Shown here one piece after another: positions 46,336 to 55,642 of a stretch of DNA of 64,000 bases. Positions within the stretch are counted from its first letter, which is position 1; every line of letters begins with the position of its first letter. This stretch comes from Pseudomonas sp. UBA5706 (GTDB taxonomy: Bacteria; Pseudomonadota; Gammaproteobacteria; Pseudomonadales; Pseudomonadaceae): contig NZ_DIHC01000011.1 in the NCBI RefSeq assembly GCF_002419965.1, forward strand, positions 62,491 through 126,490. Reading direction: 5' to 3'. Made by a program: the position numbers and the translations under genes. The notes below the pieces were generated by a model. That model saw only the letters and a program-made list of their open reading frames with translations. It ran no database searches and was not told the origin of the DNA.

Positions 46336-47364
46336 CTACTTCAGCCGGGCAAGCCGCTCAGTGAGTAGATCAAAGAAGCCTTGGGCGTCGCCGTTCTCGA
46401 CCCAAAACACGTTTTTTGGCTGCCCCAGCGTGTCGTACCAGTCCGCAATAGTCTGGCCAAAACCTGGCCCGTCCTGATTATCGATCACCACGTTGATCAA
46501 TCTGCCGCTGAACAGCTCTGGCTTCAACAACCAGGCAATGACGCTGGCATCGTGCACCGGACCGCCCGGCAATCCGTAATGCACCATGTCTGCCTTGACG
46601 TACTCGTTAAGAATACTGCTCACCAGCCCGCCCGCCTCGTTGTGCACCCCCTCGATCTGCTTGATCCGCTGATCGCTGGTGAGGATTTTGTGTGTGACAT
46701 CCAGCGGCACGTAGGTCAGCTTGACACCGCTGGCGAGGACCACCTTTGCAGCGTCAGGGTCGGCGAACAGATTGAATTCAGCGACAGGTGTGATGTTGCC
46801 GCCATTGAAATGCGCCCCACCCATGACCACCACTTCCTTGATGCCCTGGGTGATTTCCGGAGCTTGAATCAGCGCCAGAGCCACGTTCGTCTGCGGCCCG
46901 AGCATAGCGATAGTGATACTGTGGGGAGCGGCTTTGCTCAGCGTATCGATCAGGTACTGCACCGCATTGCCCTCGGCCAGACCCTGCTTCGGTTCGTGGA
47001 CCTGCACCCCTGGCAGGCCTTCCTTGCCGTGAATATTTTCAGCGTAGATCGGCGGGCGCACCAGAGGTCTGCCAGCGCCTGCATAGACGGGCACGTCTTC
47101 ACGCCCTGCCCACTCACGGGCAAGACGGGCGTTGCGCGAGGTCTTGTCGATTCGCACGTTCCCCGCCACCGTCGTGATAGCCATTACGTTAAGCTCCTGC
47201 GGCGATGCCAGCGCCAGCAGCAGCGCAACCACGTCGTCGGCCCCGGGATCGGTGTCGATAATCAGGTTACGCCTTTCGGCCGCCTGGAGCACCACGCTGG
47301 AGAAGATGGCCAAGAGTGCAGCGCTCCGGATCAGTTGAATGACAAAGTGACGACACGTCCGCAT
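46336..47364 (-). CDS. exported inosine/uridine-preferring nucleoside hydrolase
   Basis: A 342-residue nucleoside N-ribohydrolase. A signal peptide (about residues 1-26, ending VVLQAA) suggests a periplasmic enzyme. The metal and ribose site DTDPGADD is at about residues 34-41; MGGAHFNGGNITPVAEFN and HDASVIAWLL complete the active site. It would split nucleosides into base plus ribose outside the inner membrane, feeding the ribose transporter encoded in the same operon. The ATG at 47364 has GGGAG upstream. It is the last gene of the rbs operon. Confidence 0.9.
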   Translation of the reverse strand: MRTCRHFVIQLIRSAALLAIFSSVVLQAAERRNLIIDTDPGADDVVALLLALASPQELNVMAITTVAGNVRIDKTSRNARLAREWAGREDVPVYAGAGRPLVRPPIYAENIHGKEGLPGVQVHEPKQGLAEGNAVQYLIDTLSKAAPHSITIAMLGPQTNVALALIQAPEITQGIKEVVVMGGAHFNGGNITPVAEFNLFADPDAAKVVLASGVKLTYVPLDVTHKILTSDQRIKQIEGVHNEAGGLVSSILNEYVKADMVHYGLPGGPVHDASVIAWLLKPELFSGRLINVVIDNQDGPGFGQTIADWYDTLGQPKNVFWVENGDAQGFFDLLTERLARLK

Positions 47365-47405
47365 TGGAAACTCCCTGTTTCGTGAAGGTAAAGGATTCAG
47401 CGTGG

Positions 47406-47810
47406 TCAAAAGACTACGCCCGCCACCAGGGCGATGTTGGTGTAGGGCTGGCACTCGCCGGTGCGGACGATCGCCCTGGCGCTGCGGCTCAATTGTTTCA
47501 AGGCATCGTGACTGATCAGGCACTGTGCGCCGAGTCGGCCAGCGCCATTAAGCGCATCGAGTGCTATCAGCGCAGGAGGCTGCTTGTCGCGCATCTCATC
47601 AGCGATGACATGGCTTTCGACCTGCATCTCTGACAGCACTGTATCAAGCACGCTAACGAAGTCCGGAATACCTTGGGTGACGGCCAGATCGATGAGTTCA
47701 ACGCCCGGCGGCACCGGCATGCCGGCATCGACGATCATCAACACGTCCCCGTGCCCCAGGGAGGCGATCACGCGTGACAGGGCGATATTGAGCAGCGGAG
47801 TTTTTTTCAT
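47406..47810 (-). CDS. rbsD: D-ribose pyranase
   Basis: 134 residues with LNIALSRVIASLGHGDVLMI and the catalytic GMPVPPGVELIDLA region. It converts beta-D-ribopyranose to ribofuranose for RbsK. Start overlaps the rbsK stop by ATGA. Confidence 0.96.
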   Translation of the reverse strand: MKKTPLLNIALSRVIASLGHGDVLMIVDAGMPVPPGVELIDLAVTQGIPDFVSVLDTVLSEMQVESHVIADEMRDKQPPALIALDALNGAGRLGAQCLISHDALKQLSRSARAIVRTGECQPYTNIALVAGVVF

Positions 47811-48739
47811 GGCTGATAGCTCTGCACATCATCAAAGGTCGGAATGGAAGGCTGCGCCCCGGAGCGGGTGACAGACAACGCTGCGGCGATCTGTCCGAAA
47901 TATATCGCCTCGGCTTCGGTCTTGCCGTCGGCCAGTGCGGCCGCAAAGCCGCCGACGAAAGTATCGCCAGCAGCAGTGGTGTCGATGGCGTTGACCGTCG
48001 GCGCCGGAAAATGCTGGGAGTGTGCCTGGGTGGCGAACAGAGCCCCCTGCCCGCCTAGTGTCACGATGACTTTGCTCACGCCAGAGGCCAAAAGTGCGGT
48101 GGCGGCGGCATCGGCGCTACCGACGCTGTCGACGGGGAGACCGGTCAATGCGGTCGCCTCGCTTTCGTTGGGGATCAGGTAATCGATCCATGCATACCAA
48201 TGCGCGGGCAGCGGACTGCTGGCTGGGGCCGGGTTGAGGATGACCGTCTTGCCCAGTTCATGTCCGCGCTTTAGAACATGGCCAACAGTGGCCATGGGCA
48301 CTTCCAGCTGGCAAATGATCACGTCGGCGTTGCTCAACAGGGTATCGAAGCCGTCCACCATGTCTGCGGTAACATGTCCATTGCCTCCGGCGACGATGAC
48401 GATCGCGTTCTGGCTACTGTCATCGACAACGATCAGCGCCACGCCCGAGGACTCGCCAGCCATGCAGGTCACCGCTTGGCAATCGATTCCTTCGGCCAGC
48501 AGCGCCGAGCGCAGCTGTTCCCCATACGCGTCGTCACCCACGCACCCGATCATCGCCACGCTGGCGCCGAGCCTGGCAGCCGCGACGGCCTGATTGGCGC
48601 CCTTACCGCCAGGCACCGTGACGAACGACTGCCCCGCCAGGGTTTCGCCCGCACGTGGCAAACGCGGCGCGCGCGTCACCAGGTCCATATTGAGGCTGCC
48701 CACTATCACTACTTTTGCTTGCATAACGTCTTTACTCAT
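47807..48739 (-). CDS. rbsK: ribokinase
   Basis: 310 residues of the PfkB family. Motifs: VGSLNMDLV, GGKGANQAVAAARLG near residue 42 and the anion-hole/catalytic DTTAAGDTFVGGFAAAL near residue 252. It phosphorylates ribose at O5. The ATG at 48739 or the one five codons later (MQAKVVIVG) may be used; ribosome sites are weak for both. Confidence 0.96.
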   Translation of the reverse strand: MSKDVMQAKVVIVGSLNMDLVTRAPRLPRAGETLAGQSFVTVPGGKGANQAVAAARLGASVAMIGCVGDDAYGEQLRSALLAEGIDCQAVTCMAGESSGVALIVVDDSSQNAIVIVAGGNGHVTADMVDGFDTLLSNADVIICQLEVPMATVGHVLKRGHELGKTVILNPAPASSPLPAHWYAWIDYLIPNESEATALTGLPVDSVGSADAAATALLASGVSKVIVTLGGQGALFATQAHSQHFPAPTVNAIDTTAAGDTFVGGFAAALADGKTEAEAIYFGQIAAALSVTRSGAQPSIPTFDDVQSYQP

Positions 48740-48763
48740 CGATCCGACCCTTTTCGGGTCGGT

Positions 48764-49786
48764 TTAGCGAAACTCATGGAACGCAGTGGTTGGCGGCGCT
48801 GTGGACTCACGTAGCACGATACTCGGCGCGACAATCAACTGTTGCACCGGGCTGTTACCGCGGGTCGAAATGCGCTGAAGCAATACTTGCGCCGCACGCT
48901 CGCCCAGTTGCAGGATGGACTGCCCGACCGTGGTTAGCGCCGGGTAAACGTACTGACTCATTTGTATATCGTCGAAACCGATCACTGAAAGATCAGCCGG
49001 CACCCGCACATTGCGCTCGGCAGCGGCCCGCAACACGCCGATGCCGACCATGTCGTTGGCGGCGAAGATCGCGCTGGGCCGGTCGCATTCCAGCAACCTG
49101 CCCGCTGCCTCGTAACCGCTGGCACCAGTGAAATCGCTTTCTACTATCCAGCTATCGGGAACATCGATCGCCGCTTCCTGCATCGCTCGGCGGTAACCGG
49201 CCAGACGCATGCGCGCTACGCTGGTCTGGGCCGGACCGCAAATACACGCGATATGGCGATGACCCAATTGCAACAAATGCGACGTGGCCAGATAAGCGCC
49301 TAACTCATGATCGATACGCACCAGATCAGCAGTGATGTTCTCCAGGTCCCGATCGACGATGACCATCGGCGTGCGCACCGCCGACAAGCTATCGCCCAGA
49401 CTGTCACCACCCCCCACCGACGATACGATCAGACCGTCCACGCGTTTTTCGAGCAGCACGCGCAGATAATTGCGCTGCTTCTCCAGATTATCGTCGGAGT
49501 TACAGAGAATTACGCAGAAACCACTGCGTTCGCAGTAGTCTTCAATGCCCCTGGCCAACTCGGCAAAGTACGGATTGATGCCATTGGGAATCAATAGCCC
49601 GATAGTCGCTGTCGACTTGGCTTTCAGCGAACGCGCCACTGCGCTGGGCACATAGTCGAGCTGCGCAATCGCCGCCTCGACTTTCTTGCGCACCTCGTCA
49701 CTTACCGGCCGCGTTCGATTCAGAACATGTGACACGGTGGTGTAGGAAATGCCCGCAATTGCAGCCACATCTTTGATGGTGGCCAT
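48764..49786 (-). CDS. rbsR: LacI-family ribose operon repressor
   Basis: 340 residues. The N-terminal helix-turn-helix is ATIKDVAAIAGISYTTVSHV, the hinge helix follows near residue 50 (SAVARSLKAKST), and a periplasmic-binding-like sensor domain follows. The perfect palindrome CGCAAACGTTTGCG upstream of rbsB is its likely operator. It starts 1 bp after the rbsC stop. Confidence 0.95.
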   Translation of the reverse strand: MATIKDVAAIAGISYTTVSHVLNRTRPVSDEVRKKVEAAIAQLDYVPSAVARSLKAKSTATIGLLIPNGINPYFAELARGIEDYCERSGFCVILCNSDDNLEKQRNYLRVLLEKRVDGLIVSSVGGGDSLGDSLSAVRTPMVIVDRDLENITADLVRIDHELGAYLATSHLLQLGHRHIACICGPAQTSVARMRLAGYRRAMQEAAIDVPDSWIVESDFTGASGYEAAGRLLECDRPSAIFAANDMVGIGVLRAAAERNVRVPADLSVIGFDDIQMSQYVYPALTTVGQSILQLGERAAQVLLQRISTRGNSPVQQLIVAPSIVLRESTAPPTTAFHEFR

Positions 49787-49787
49787 G

Positions 49788-50783
49788 TCAGCCGCGCCGC
49801 CGTGCACGATTGCTGCGATAGGTGTCGAGGACGACCGCAACGACAATTACAGCGCCGGTGATGATCCGCTTGGTCGGCTCAGTAGCGCCGATTTGCGCAA
49901 GGCCCGCCGCCAGAACGGAGATGATCAGGACGCCGAAAAAGGTACTGATCACCGAACCACGCCCCCCCATCAGACTGGTACCACCGATCACCACGGCAGC
50001 GATGACCTGCAATTCAAGGCCTGAGCCTGCGTTAGGGTCTGCCGCTTCCAGGCGCGAAATCTGGAACAGCGCAGCGACGCCCGCCAGCAAACCCATCAGC
50101 GAGAACACCAGGATCTTGTAGGGCTTCGGATTGATCCCTGCCAGGCGCACGGCCTCTTCGTTAGTGCCAATGCCGATCAGGTAACGACCGAACACTGTAC
50201 GGGTAAGCACCGCTTGCGCAGCGAAGATCACGATCAGTGCGATGACGAACGAGGGTGATATACCAAAGGCAAACGGATTGGAAAGCCAAGCGTAGGAGTC
50301 GCCGATATAGGCCGTGCGCGAATCGGTCAACTGATAGGCCACACCGCGCGCCATCTCCAGCACACCCAACGAGACAATGAATGAAGGAATACGCCAGGCC
50401 ACGGTAATCGAGCCGGTCAACGTGCCAGCGGCGGTGGCGCAGGCCATACCCAGCAGCGCCGAAGGCAACACGCCCCAGCCCCAGCCCAGCATTGCGACGC
50501 TGACCGCCGACGCCGCCAACGCCAGTACCGAACCGACTGACAGGTCGATGCCGCCAATGATCAAAATGAAGGTCATGCCGACCGCCAGCACCATCAGATC
50601 CGGGATCTGGTTGGCCAAGGTGCTGAAGGTTTCATAGGACAGGAAGTGATCGCTGAGCAGTGAAAACAGCACGATCATCGCCAGCAAGGCGCCCGCCAGG
50701 CCCAGGTAGGTGCCCAGGCCGAAATAATTGCCGCTGCGCTTGCCCGGTGAAGGCAGCGCGTCAGGAGTAGTGGAGGTTTTCAT
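49788..50783 (-). CDS. rbsC: ribose ABC transporter permease
   Basis: 331 residues with 8-10 membrane helices and the family motifs GGIDLSVGSVLALAA and GIGTNEEAVRLAGI. It overlaps the rbsA stop by ATGA and forms the membrane channel of the RbsABC importer. Confidence 0.95.
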   Translation of the reverse strand: MKTSTTPDALPSPGKRSGNYFGLGTYLGLAGALLAMIVLFSLLSDHFLSYETFSTLANQIPDLMVLAVGMTFILIIGGIDLSVGSVLALAASAVSVAMLGWGWGVLPSALLGMACATAAGTLTGSITVAWRIPSFIVSLGVLEMARGVAYQLTDSRTAYIGDSYAWLSNPFAFGISPSFVIALIVIFAAQAVLTRTVFGRYLIGIGTNEEAVRLAGINPKPYKILVFSLMGLLAGVAALFQISRLEAADPNAGSGLELQVIAAVVIGGTSLMGGRGSVISTFFGVLIISVLAAGLAQIGATEPTKRIITGAVIVVAVVLDTYRSNRARRRG

Positions 50784-52333
50784 CGGTCATTCCTGGGGGC
50801 CGCTTCGCAGAGCAGCGCATCACGTTTCTGATAGCCGGCGAAGGCGGCGGCAAGTAGTTCATCCTGAGTCCAGCTGTCACGCTCGAAGGTGTCGATCAAG
50901 CGCCCGGCAGAGAGCACACCGATCCGATCACAGATCAGCATCAACTCACGCAAATCACTGGACACCACCACCAGCGCCCTGCCCTGGCGGGTCAACTCGC
51001 CCAGCAGCGCGTAGATATCGAATTTGGCGCCTACGTCAATGCCGCGGGTCGGTTCATCGAACAGCATCACCTGGCAATCACGTTCCAGCCAACGCCCGAT
51101 GACGACTTTCTGCTGGTTGCCACCGGACAGTTCGGACACCAATTGCGTGGGACTCGAACTGCGGATCCGCATGGCATCCACCTGACGTCTTGCCAACGCC
51201 ATCTCCGCACTTCCGTTGACCACGCCGCCGCTGGAGATGGCCTCCATGTTACCGAGCGCAATGTTAGCGCTGATCGACTGTGACAGCAGCAGGCCCTCGC
51301 CCTTGCGGTCTTCGGTGATGAGCGCGATACCGTGGCTGACAGCATCCACCGGCGAGCCGATGCGTACAGCCTGCAACGGCTCACCCACCGAAATGGTACC
51401 GGAGTCGGCGGAGTCTGCACCGTAGATCAGGCGCAGCAATTCGGTGCGGCCGGCGCCTATCAAGCCGGAAATGCCAAAAATCTCACCAGCCCGCACCTCA
51501 AAGGACACGTCGCGCACCTTGTCGGAACGGCCCAGGCCGTTTACCGATAGCGCGACCTTACCGATGCTGCGCTCGCCCAGGTCGATGTGCTCGCCCAGTT
51601 CGCGGCCCACCATCAGGGTCACCAACTGCTCGCTGTTGTAATTAGCCATCGCATCGACACACACCAGTTTGCCATCGCGTAACACGGCGATGCGCTGTGC
51701 GACGCGAGCGAGTTCTTCCAGGCGATGGGAAATGTAGATGATGGAAACGCCACGGTCCTGCAAACGGGTAATCTGCTCGAACAACATTTCCACTTCACGC
51801 GCCGTCAGCATGGCAGTGGGCTCGTCGAGAATTAGCACGTGGCAATCACCGATCAGGTTGCGGGCGATCTCCACCATTTGCTGGTGACCGATGCCCAGTT
51901 CGCCGACCAGCGTGTCGGGATCGATGGCTTCCAATCCTACTTGAGCCATGGCCCTGATGGAGTTTTCACGCAGCTTGTTGCGGTTGATGAAGCCGGCCCG
52001 GCTGGGCAGGTTGTCCAGGAACAGGTTTTCGGCAACCGACAACGTTGGCAGCAGGTTGAGCTCCTGCATGACCATACGCACACCGAGCTTCTCAGCGTGG
52101 GTACGACTGGCCGGTGCGTAAGCCTGTCCCTGAAACTGCATCTGGCCGGTGGTAGGCGTGACCAGCCCGCCGATGATTTTTGACAGGGTGCTTTTACCCG
52201 CTCCGTTCTCTCCGGTCAGTGCCAACACTTCTCCGCGCATCAGCGTCAGATCGATGTCACCGAGAACAGGTTGGACGTAGGTTTTGCCAATACCGCTGAC
52301 AGATAGAACAGCGGCCTGAGCAGACGCTGACAT
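50780..52333 (-). CDS. rbsA: ribose ABC transporter ATPase
   Basis: 517 residues with two ABC cassettes. The first has Walker A GENGAGKST and Walker B VLILDEPTA; the second has the degenerate P-loop GLIGAGRTE usual for this family, with signature LSGGNQQKV and MLFDEPTRG. The ATG at 52333 was chosen over an in-frame one nine codons upstream. Confidence 0.96.
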   Translation of the reverse strand: MSASAQAAVLSVSGIGKTYVQPVLGDIDLTLMRGEVLALTGENGAGKSTLSKIIGGLVTPTTGQMQFQGQAYAPASRTHAEKLGVRMVMQELNLLPTLSVAENLFLDNLPSRAGFINRNKLRENSIRAMAQVGLEAIDPDTLVGELGIGHQQMVEIARNLIGDCHVLILDEPTAMLTAREVEMLFEQITRLQDRGVSIIYISHRLEELARVAQRIAVLRDGKLVCVDAMANYNSEQLVTLMVGRELGEHIDLGERSIGKVALSVNGLGRSDKVRDVSFEVRAGEIFGISGLIGAGRTELLRLIYGADSADSGTISVGEPLQAVRIGSPVDAVSHGIALITEDRKGEGLLLSQSISANIALGNMEAISSGGVVNGSAEMALARRQVDAMRIRSSSPTQLVSELSGGNQQKVVIGRWLERDCQVMLFDEPTRGIDVGAKFDIYALLGELTRQGRALVVVSSDLRELMLICDRIGVLSAGRLIDTFERDSWTQDELLAAAFAGYQKRDALLCEAAPRNDR

Positions 52334-52399
52334 AACGCTCTCCACGCGCCAGCCCGGCATGCAGGCTGGCGGTATTTTCGGGTATTTGAGGGGTCGTGC

Positions 52400-53359
52400 T
52401 TATTGAGGCTTGGTGACCAGCTCTACCGGGGTCTCGATCACGCCGTCCTTGATGTCGAGCTTTTCACCCTTGACCATCTTCAAAGCGGTATCGATGCCGA
52501 ATACAGCTTGACGAGCAGCGAACTGGTCGGCGGTTGCCAGAACACGGCCATCCTTGAGCATGGGCTTGATGGCGTTGATGTTGTCATAACCGACCACCTG
52601 CACTTTGCCCGCCTTACCGGCAGCACGCACCGCAGACACCGCGCCTAGGGCCATGCTGTCGTTACCGGCCAGCAACGCTTTAAGGTTCGGGTATTCATTG
52701 AGCATGGCCGACGCGACGGCATTGCCTTTGTCGATCTCCCAGTTGCCCGATTGAGTGGAGACAATCTTCATCTGCGCGCCATCCATCGCGTCCTTGAAGC
52801 CAGCGGTGCGTTGCTGTGCGTTGGTGGTCGTCGGCACGCCTTCGATGATCCCGACTTCATCACCGGCTGTCAGCTGTTTGGCAAGAAAATCACCCACCAG
52901 TTTCGCGCCCTTGCGGTTATTGGGGCCTACGAACGGTACTTCGATGCTTTTGCTTTTGAGCACGTCGGCATCAAGCTGATTGTCGATATTCACGACCTTG
53001 ATACCGGCATCCATCGCTTTCTTGATTACTGAAGCCAGGGCTTTCGAGTCGGCAGGCGCGATGACCAATGCATCGACCTTCTTCACGATCATCTGATTGA
53101 CGATATCGATCTGCGCGGTGGTATCGGATTCGTTCTTGATACCGTTAGAGATCAAATCGAAGTCATTGGGATGCTCTTTCTGGTATTCCTTGGCGCCATC
53201 CTCCATCGTCAGGAAGAACTCATTGGCAAGGGATTTCATCACCAGAGCGACGGTGGGCTTCTTCGCGTCGTCAGCGTAGGCAGAAGAGAGAGGCAGGGTT
53301 ACCGCCGTGGCGGTGAGCATGGCAACAGCAAGAAGGCGTGCAGCGAATGGCAGCTTCAT
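52400..53359 (-). CDS. rbsB: ribose ABC transporter substrate-binding protein
   Basis: 319 residues. The signal peptide ends near residue 30 (PLSSAYADD). The mature protein is a type I periplasmic binding protein starting KKPTVALVMKSLANEFF, with VIAPADSKAL and GIIEGVPTT. First gene of the operon, 87 bp downstream of the putative RbsR operator core. Confidence 0.95.
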   Translation of the reverse strand: MKLPFAARLLAVAMLTATAVTLPLSSAYADDAKKPTVALVMKSLANEFFLTMEDGAKEYQKEHPNDFDLISNGIKNESDTTAQIDIVNQMIVKKVDALVIAPADSKALASVIKKAMDAGIKVVNIDNQLDADVLKSKSIEVPFVGPNNRKGAKLVGDFLAKQLTAGDEVGIIEGVPTTTNAQQRTAGFKDAMDGAQMKIVSTQSGNWEIDKGNAVASAMLNEYPNLKALLAGNDSMALGAVSAVRAAGKAGKVQVVGYDNINAIKPMLKDGRVLATADQFAARQAVFGIDTALKMVKGEKLDIKDGVIETPVELVTKPQ

Positions 53360-53430
53360 GGAATCACTCCGACTTTATGATTATTTTATCGGCACCGTTT
53401 GCGACTCCCAGCCACTTCACCTGAGCGAAT

Positions 53431-53444
53431 CGCAAACGTTTGCG
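53431..53444. promoter_or_regulatory. putative RbsR operator
   Basis: A perfect 14-bp palindrome CGCAAACGTTTGCG with the central CG of LacI-family sites. A half-site-like CCGTTTGCG lies at about 53396. Located upstream of rbsB. Confidence 0.75.
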
Positions 53445-53740
53445 TGGGTGAAACTATGGGAATGAGCGAGGGTTTTGTCAACAACCTGAATCAGCTAGCA
53501 GCGACTTCAGAATGTTCTTACAGAGACGGCGGCGTTGAAACTGCTTAGTCACATCCCGCCCTGGGGGTTCAAACGAAGGCGAGGCAGGATTTGGCAGGCA
53601 AGGTCCTAGCTTTGTAATGCTCAACCTTGCCTGCGCACGCCTTCAAGTTCAGTAACCCCGATAAGCGCCGTCATGTGCACAACATTAGACCGATCGTCTT
53701 GAATGAAGCGACCTATTAGGGTGACGTTACCAGCCCCTTT
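53445..53740. other. intergenic stretch upstream of the rbs operon
   Basis: 296 bp between the rbs operator and the YgdI/YgdR lipoprotein gene. No gene seen; it holds the rest of the rbs promoter region and the lipoprotein gene's downstream flank. Confidence 0.5.
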
Positions 53741-53965
53741 TTACTCTTCCTTCTTAACCGTCGCGACCTCGTCAGCGCGTACTCTCACGGTTTTGCCGGA
53801 GATGTCTTCGAATTCATAAAAGCCATCTTTGCTTTTGGTCTTGGGCACATCCTTGGTGAGGTATTGCGTGCCGTTCTGCAGGGTGACCACCGTAGCCGTC
53901 GAACACCCGCCAAGCGTCGCACAACACACTAACGCAACAGACAACCCCAACCCTCTGATATTCAT
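53741..53965 (-). CDS. YgdI/YgdR-family lipoprotein
   Basis: 74 residues. A lipobox TLGGC (cysteine 21) is followed by a YgdI/YgdR SH3-like domain (VVTLQNGTQYLTKDVPK, YEFEDISGKTVRV). Probably periplasmic; function unknown. The start at 53965 has GAGG upstream; an ATG seven codons earlier is less likely. Confidence 0.9.
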   Translation of the reverse strand: MNIRGLGLSVALVCCATLGGCSTATVVTLQNGTQYLTKDVPKTKSKDGFYEFEDISGKTVRVRADEVATVKKEE

Positions 53966-54129
53966 ACCGATTCCTCTATTTTCCAATCATTGCGAACTGA
54001 TTCGCCAATAGTGAATCAGATCGACTCAATCAATTTTGGTTCGCTGTGCAAACGCGTCAGAACAATCAATTAGTTGAGCAGCGACACAGATAGGTCCCTC
54101 TCAGTATTGCGAAACGTCCCACACTGAAA

Positions 54130-54149
54130 TACTGTATGCGCATACAGCT
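54130..54149. promoter_or_regulatory. LexA box upstream of the DUF1654 gene
   Basis: TACTGTATGCGCATACAGC is a near-perfect palindrome with CTG-N10-CAG. It overlaps a candidate -10 (TACTGT) lying 17 bp after TTGCGA. It ends 17 bp before the start codon. Confidence 0.8.
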
Positions 54150-54166
54150 ATGCGAAGGATGCTCTC

Positions 54167-54409
54167 ATGCCCACCAATACCGTTACAACGCCGGCCCCCT
54201 ATGAACGTCTGGCCCTGCGCATTCAGAAAATAATCAACTCGACGACCGCGCAGAAGTCCCGCTCTGCCCTGATCTTCCGTCTTGCGGACGAGCTTGAAGA
54301 TGACTGGAATCAGTTGCTTGGAGAGATCGCCGAGAATGACAACGTGACGCTGGCCTGGCGGGACGATGGCGGCGTTCAGGTCTTCTGGACCGTTCCCAAG
54401 GAAGACTGA
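54167..54409 (+). CDS. DUF1654 protein, probably SOS-regulated
   Basis: 80 residues, a Pseudomonas-typical DUF1654 protein (YERLALRIQKIINSTTAQKS, then WRDDGGVQVFWTVP). AAGGA precedes the ATG. The LexA box directly upstream predicts induction by DNA damage. Biochemical role is not established here. Confidence 0.9.
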   Translation: MPTNTVTTPAPYERLALRIQKIINSTTAQKSRSALIFRLADELEDDWNQLLGEIAENDNVTLAWRDDGGVQVFWTVPKED

Positions 54410-54524
54410 TGCATCACCCGCTCATAAGCCGGTGGCCGAGAACATCAACGCCGTCAAAACCTGCCACCCTCTGAACAAACCCTGAAGATTCGTCCCGTTT
54501 CAATCAGCCCGTAGTTGGAATTCA

Positions 54525-55589
54525 ATGCCCAGATTTTTTGTTTTACTCCTGTTAGTCTTCGCCTTTCTGCAAAATGCATCCGCCGACGTCAAGATTGGCA
54601 CCTGGAACCTTGAGCACCTGAGTGTGCGTCCAAACAAGGATTTCCAGAGCATCGCCAAAGTTGCGCAAAATGTCGACTTCCTCGCCGTGCAGGAGCTTAT
54701 GAACGAGGATGCGCTCCAGGCGCTTGCCCAAGCGTTAACCCGCCAGACGGGAAAACACTGGAGTACCATGGCCTCTCATGCAGTGGGCCGATCGTCCTAT
54801 AAGGAAATGTACGGTTTCGTCTGGCGGGACGATGTCGTTGCTTACGAGGATGGCGCCGTCACGTACCTGGACCGCGGCGACACCTTCGAGCGCGAGCCCT
54901 ACTCGGCCCGATTCAAGTCGCTCAAGGACGGCAGTACGTTCGTTGTCGCTACAGTGCACATTCTGTATGGCAAAAATCAAGCGGATCGTGCGTCGGAGAT
55001 CACCGCGCTGTCCAGCTACTGGGCGTGGTTGAAAGACACCTATTCGGACAACGGTCAGATCATGCTGATGGGCGACTTCAACACACCTCCGACTTCACCG
55101 GCGTGGGCCACCCTGGATGCCAGCGCCAAACCGCTGGTGCTGAACGGCGCCAGCACGCTGTCGAGCAAGGACGGCAAGTTTGCCAATCTTTACGACAACA
55201 TCTTCATCAGTAAAAACTCGACAATCAAAGTCAACAACATCCAGGTGTTCGATTATCCGAAATACCTGGGCCTGACCCACGTCCAAGGCCGCGAAAGCGT
55301 TTCCGACCATGCGCCGATTTTTCTGAACGCCAGCTTCGGCGCCAACGGCACCGTTGCGCAGGCAGCGCCGGTGAGGTCCGCACTGCCCAATCCGATGATG
55401 CCCACCAGGCCCTCCGCATCCGCGGCGAATAATCTGAGCGCGGCGATTCGCGGCAACAAGAAGACCATGGTTTACCACCGCCCGGATTGCCCGTCGTACA
55501 ACGCGGTTTCGGAGAAAAACAGGATCGAATTCATTAGCCCTGCGGCGGCAGAGGCGCAGCACTATCATCTGGCTGGCAATTGCCACTGA
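54525..55589 (+). CDS. secreted endonuclease/exonuclease/phosphatase-family protein
   Basis: 354 residues. A signal peptide (about 1-20, ending NASA) leads into an EEP domain: IGTWNLEHL (the metal-site N and E regions), a central H region (VATVHILYG), MGDFNTPP, and a final SDHAPIF. All metal and catalytic positions are present, so a secreted or periplasmic nuclease or phosphoesterase is likely. A linker rich in Pro/Ala is followed by a C-terminal 40-residue module (VYHRPDCPSYN...) with His/Cys residues, possibly a small metal-binding domain. Own terminator follows. Confidence 0.87.
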   Translation: MPRFFVLLLLVFAFLQNASADVKIGTWNLEHLSVRPNKDFQSIAKVAQNVDFLAVQELMNEDALQALAQALTRQTGKHWSTMASHAVGRSSYKEMYGFVWRDDVVAYEDGAVTYLDRGDTFEREPYSARFKSLKDGSTFVVATVHILYGKNQADRASEITALSSYWAWLKDTYSDNGQIMLMGDFNTPPTSPAWATLDASAKPLVLNGASTLSSKDGKFANLYDNIFISKNSTIKVNNIQVFDYPKYLGLTHVQGRESVSDHAPIFLNASFGANGTVAQAAPVRSALPNPMMPTRPSASAANNLSAAIRGNKKTMVYHRPDCPSYNAVSEKNRIEFISPAAAEAQHYHLAGNCH

Positions 55590-55609
55590 GAGGTTCGAAC
55601 TCCTTGGTG

Positions 55610-55633
55610 CGCGCCTTAACGGCAGGCGCGTTT
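55610..55633 (+). terminator. terminator after the endonuclease-family gene
   Basis: CGCGCC pairs with GGCGCG and is followed by TTT. Lies 20 bp after the stop. Confidence 0.55.
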
Positions 55634-55642
55634 CCTATCCTT

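Noticed and set aside
46381..47385. 334-codon plus-strand frame
   Set aside because: Antisense to the nucleoside hydrolase gene, whose motifs are unambiguous.
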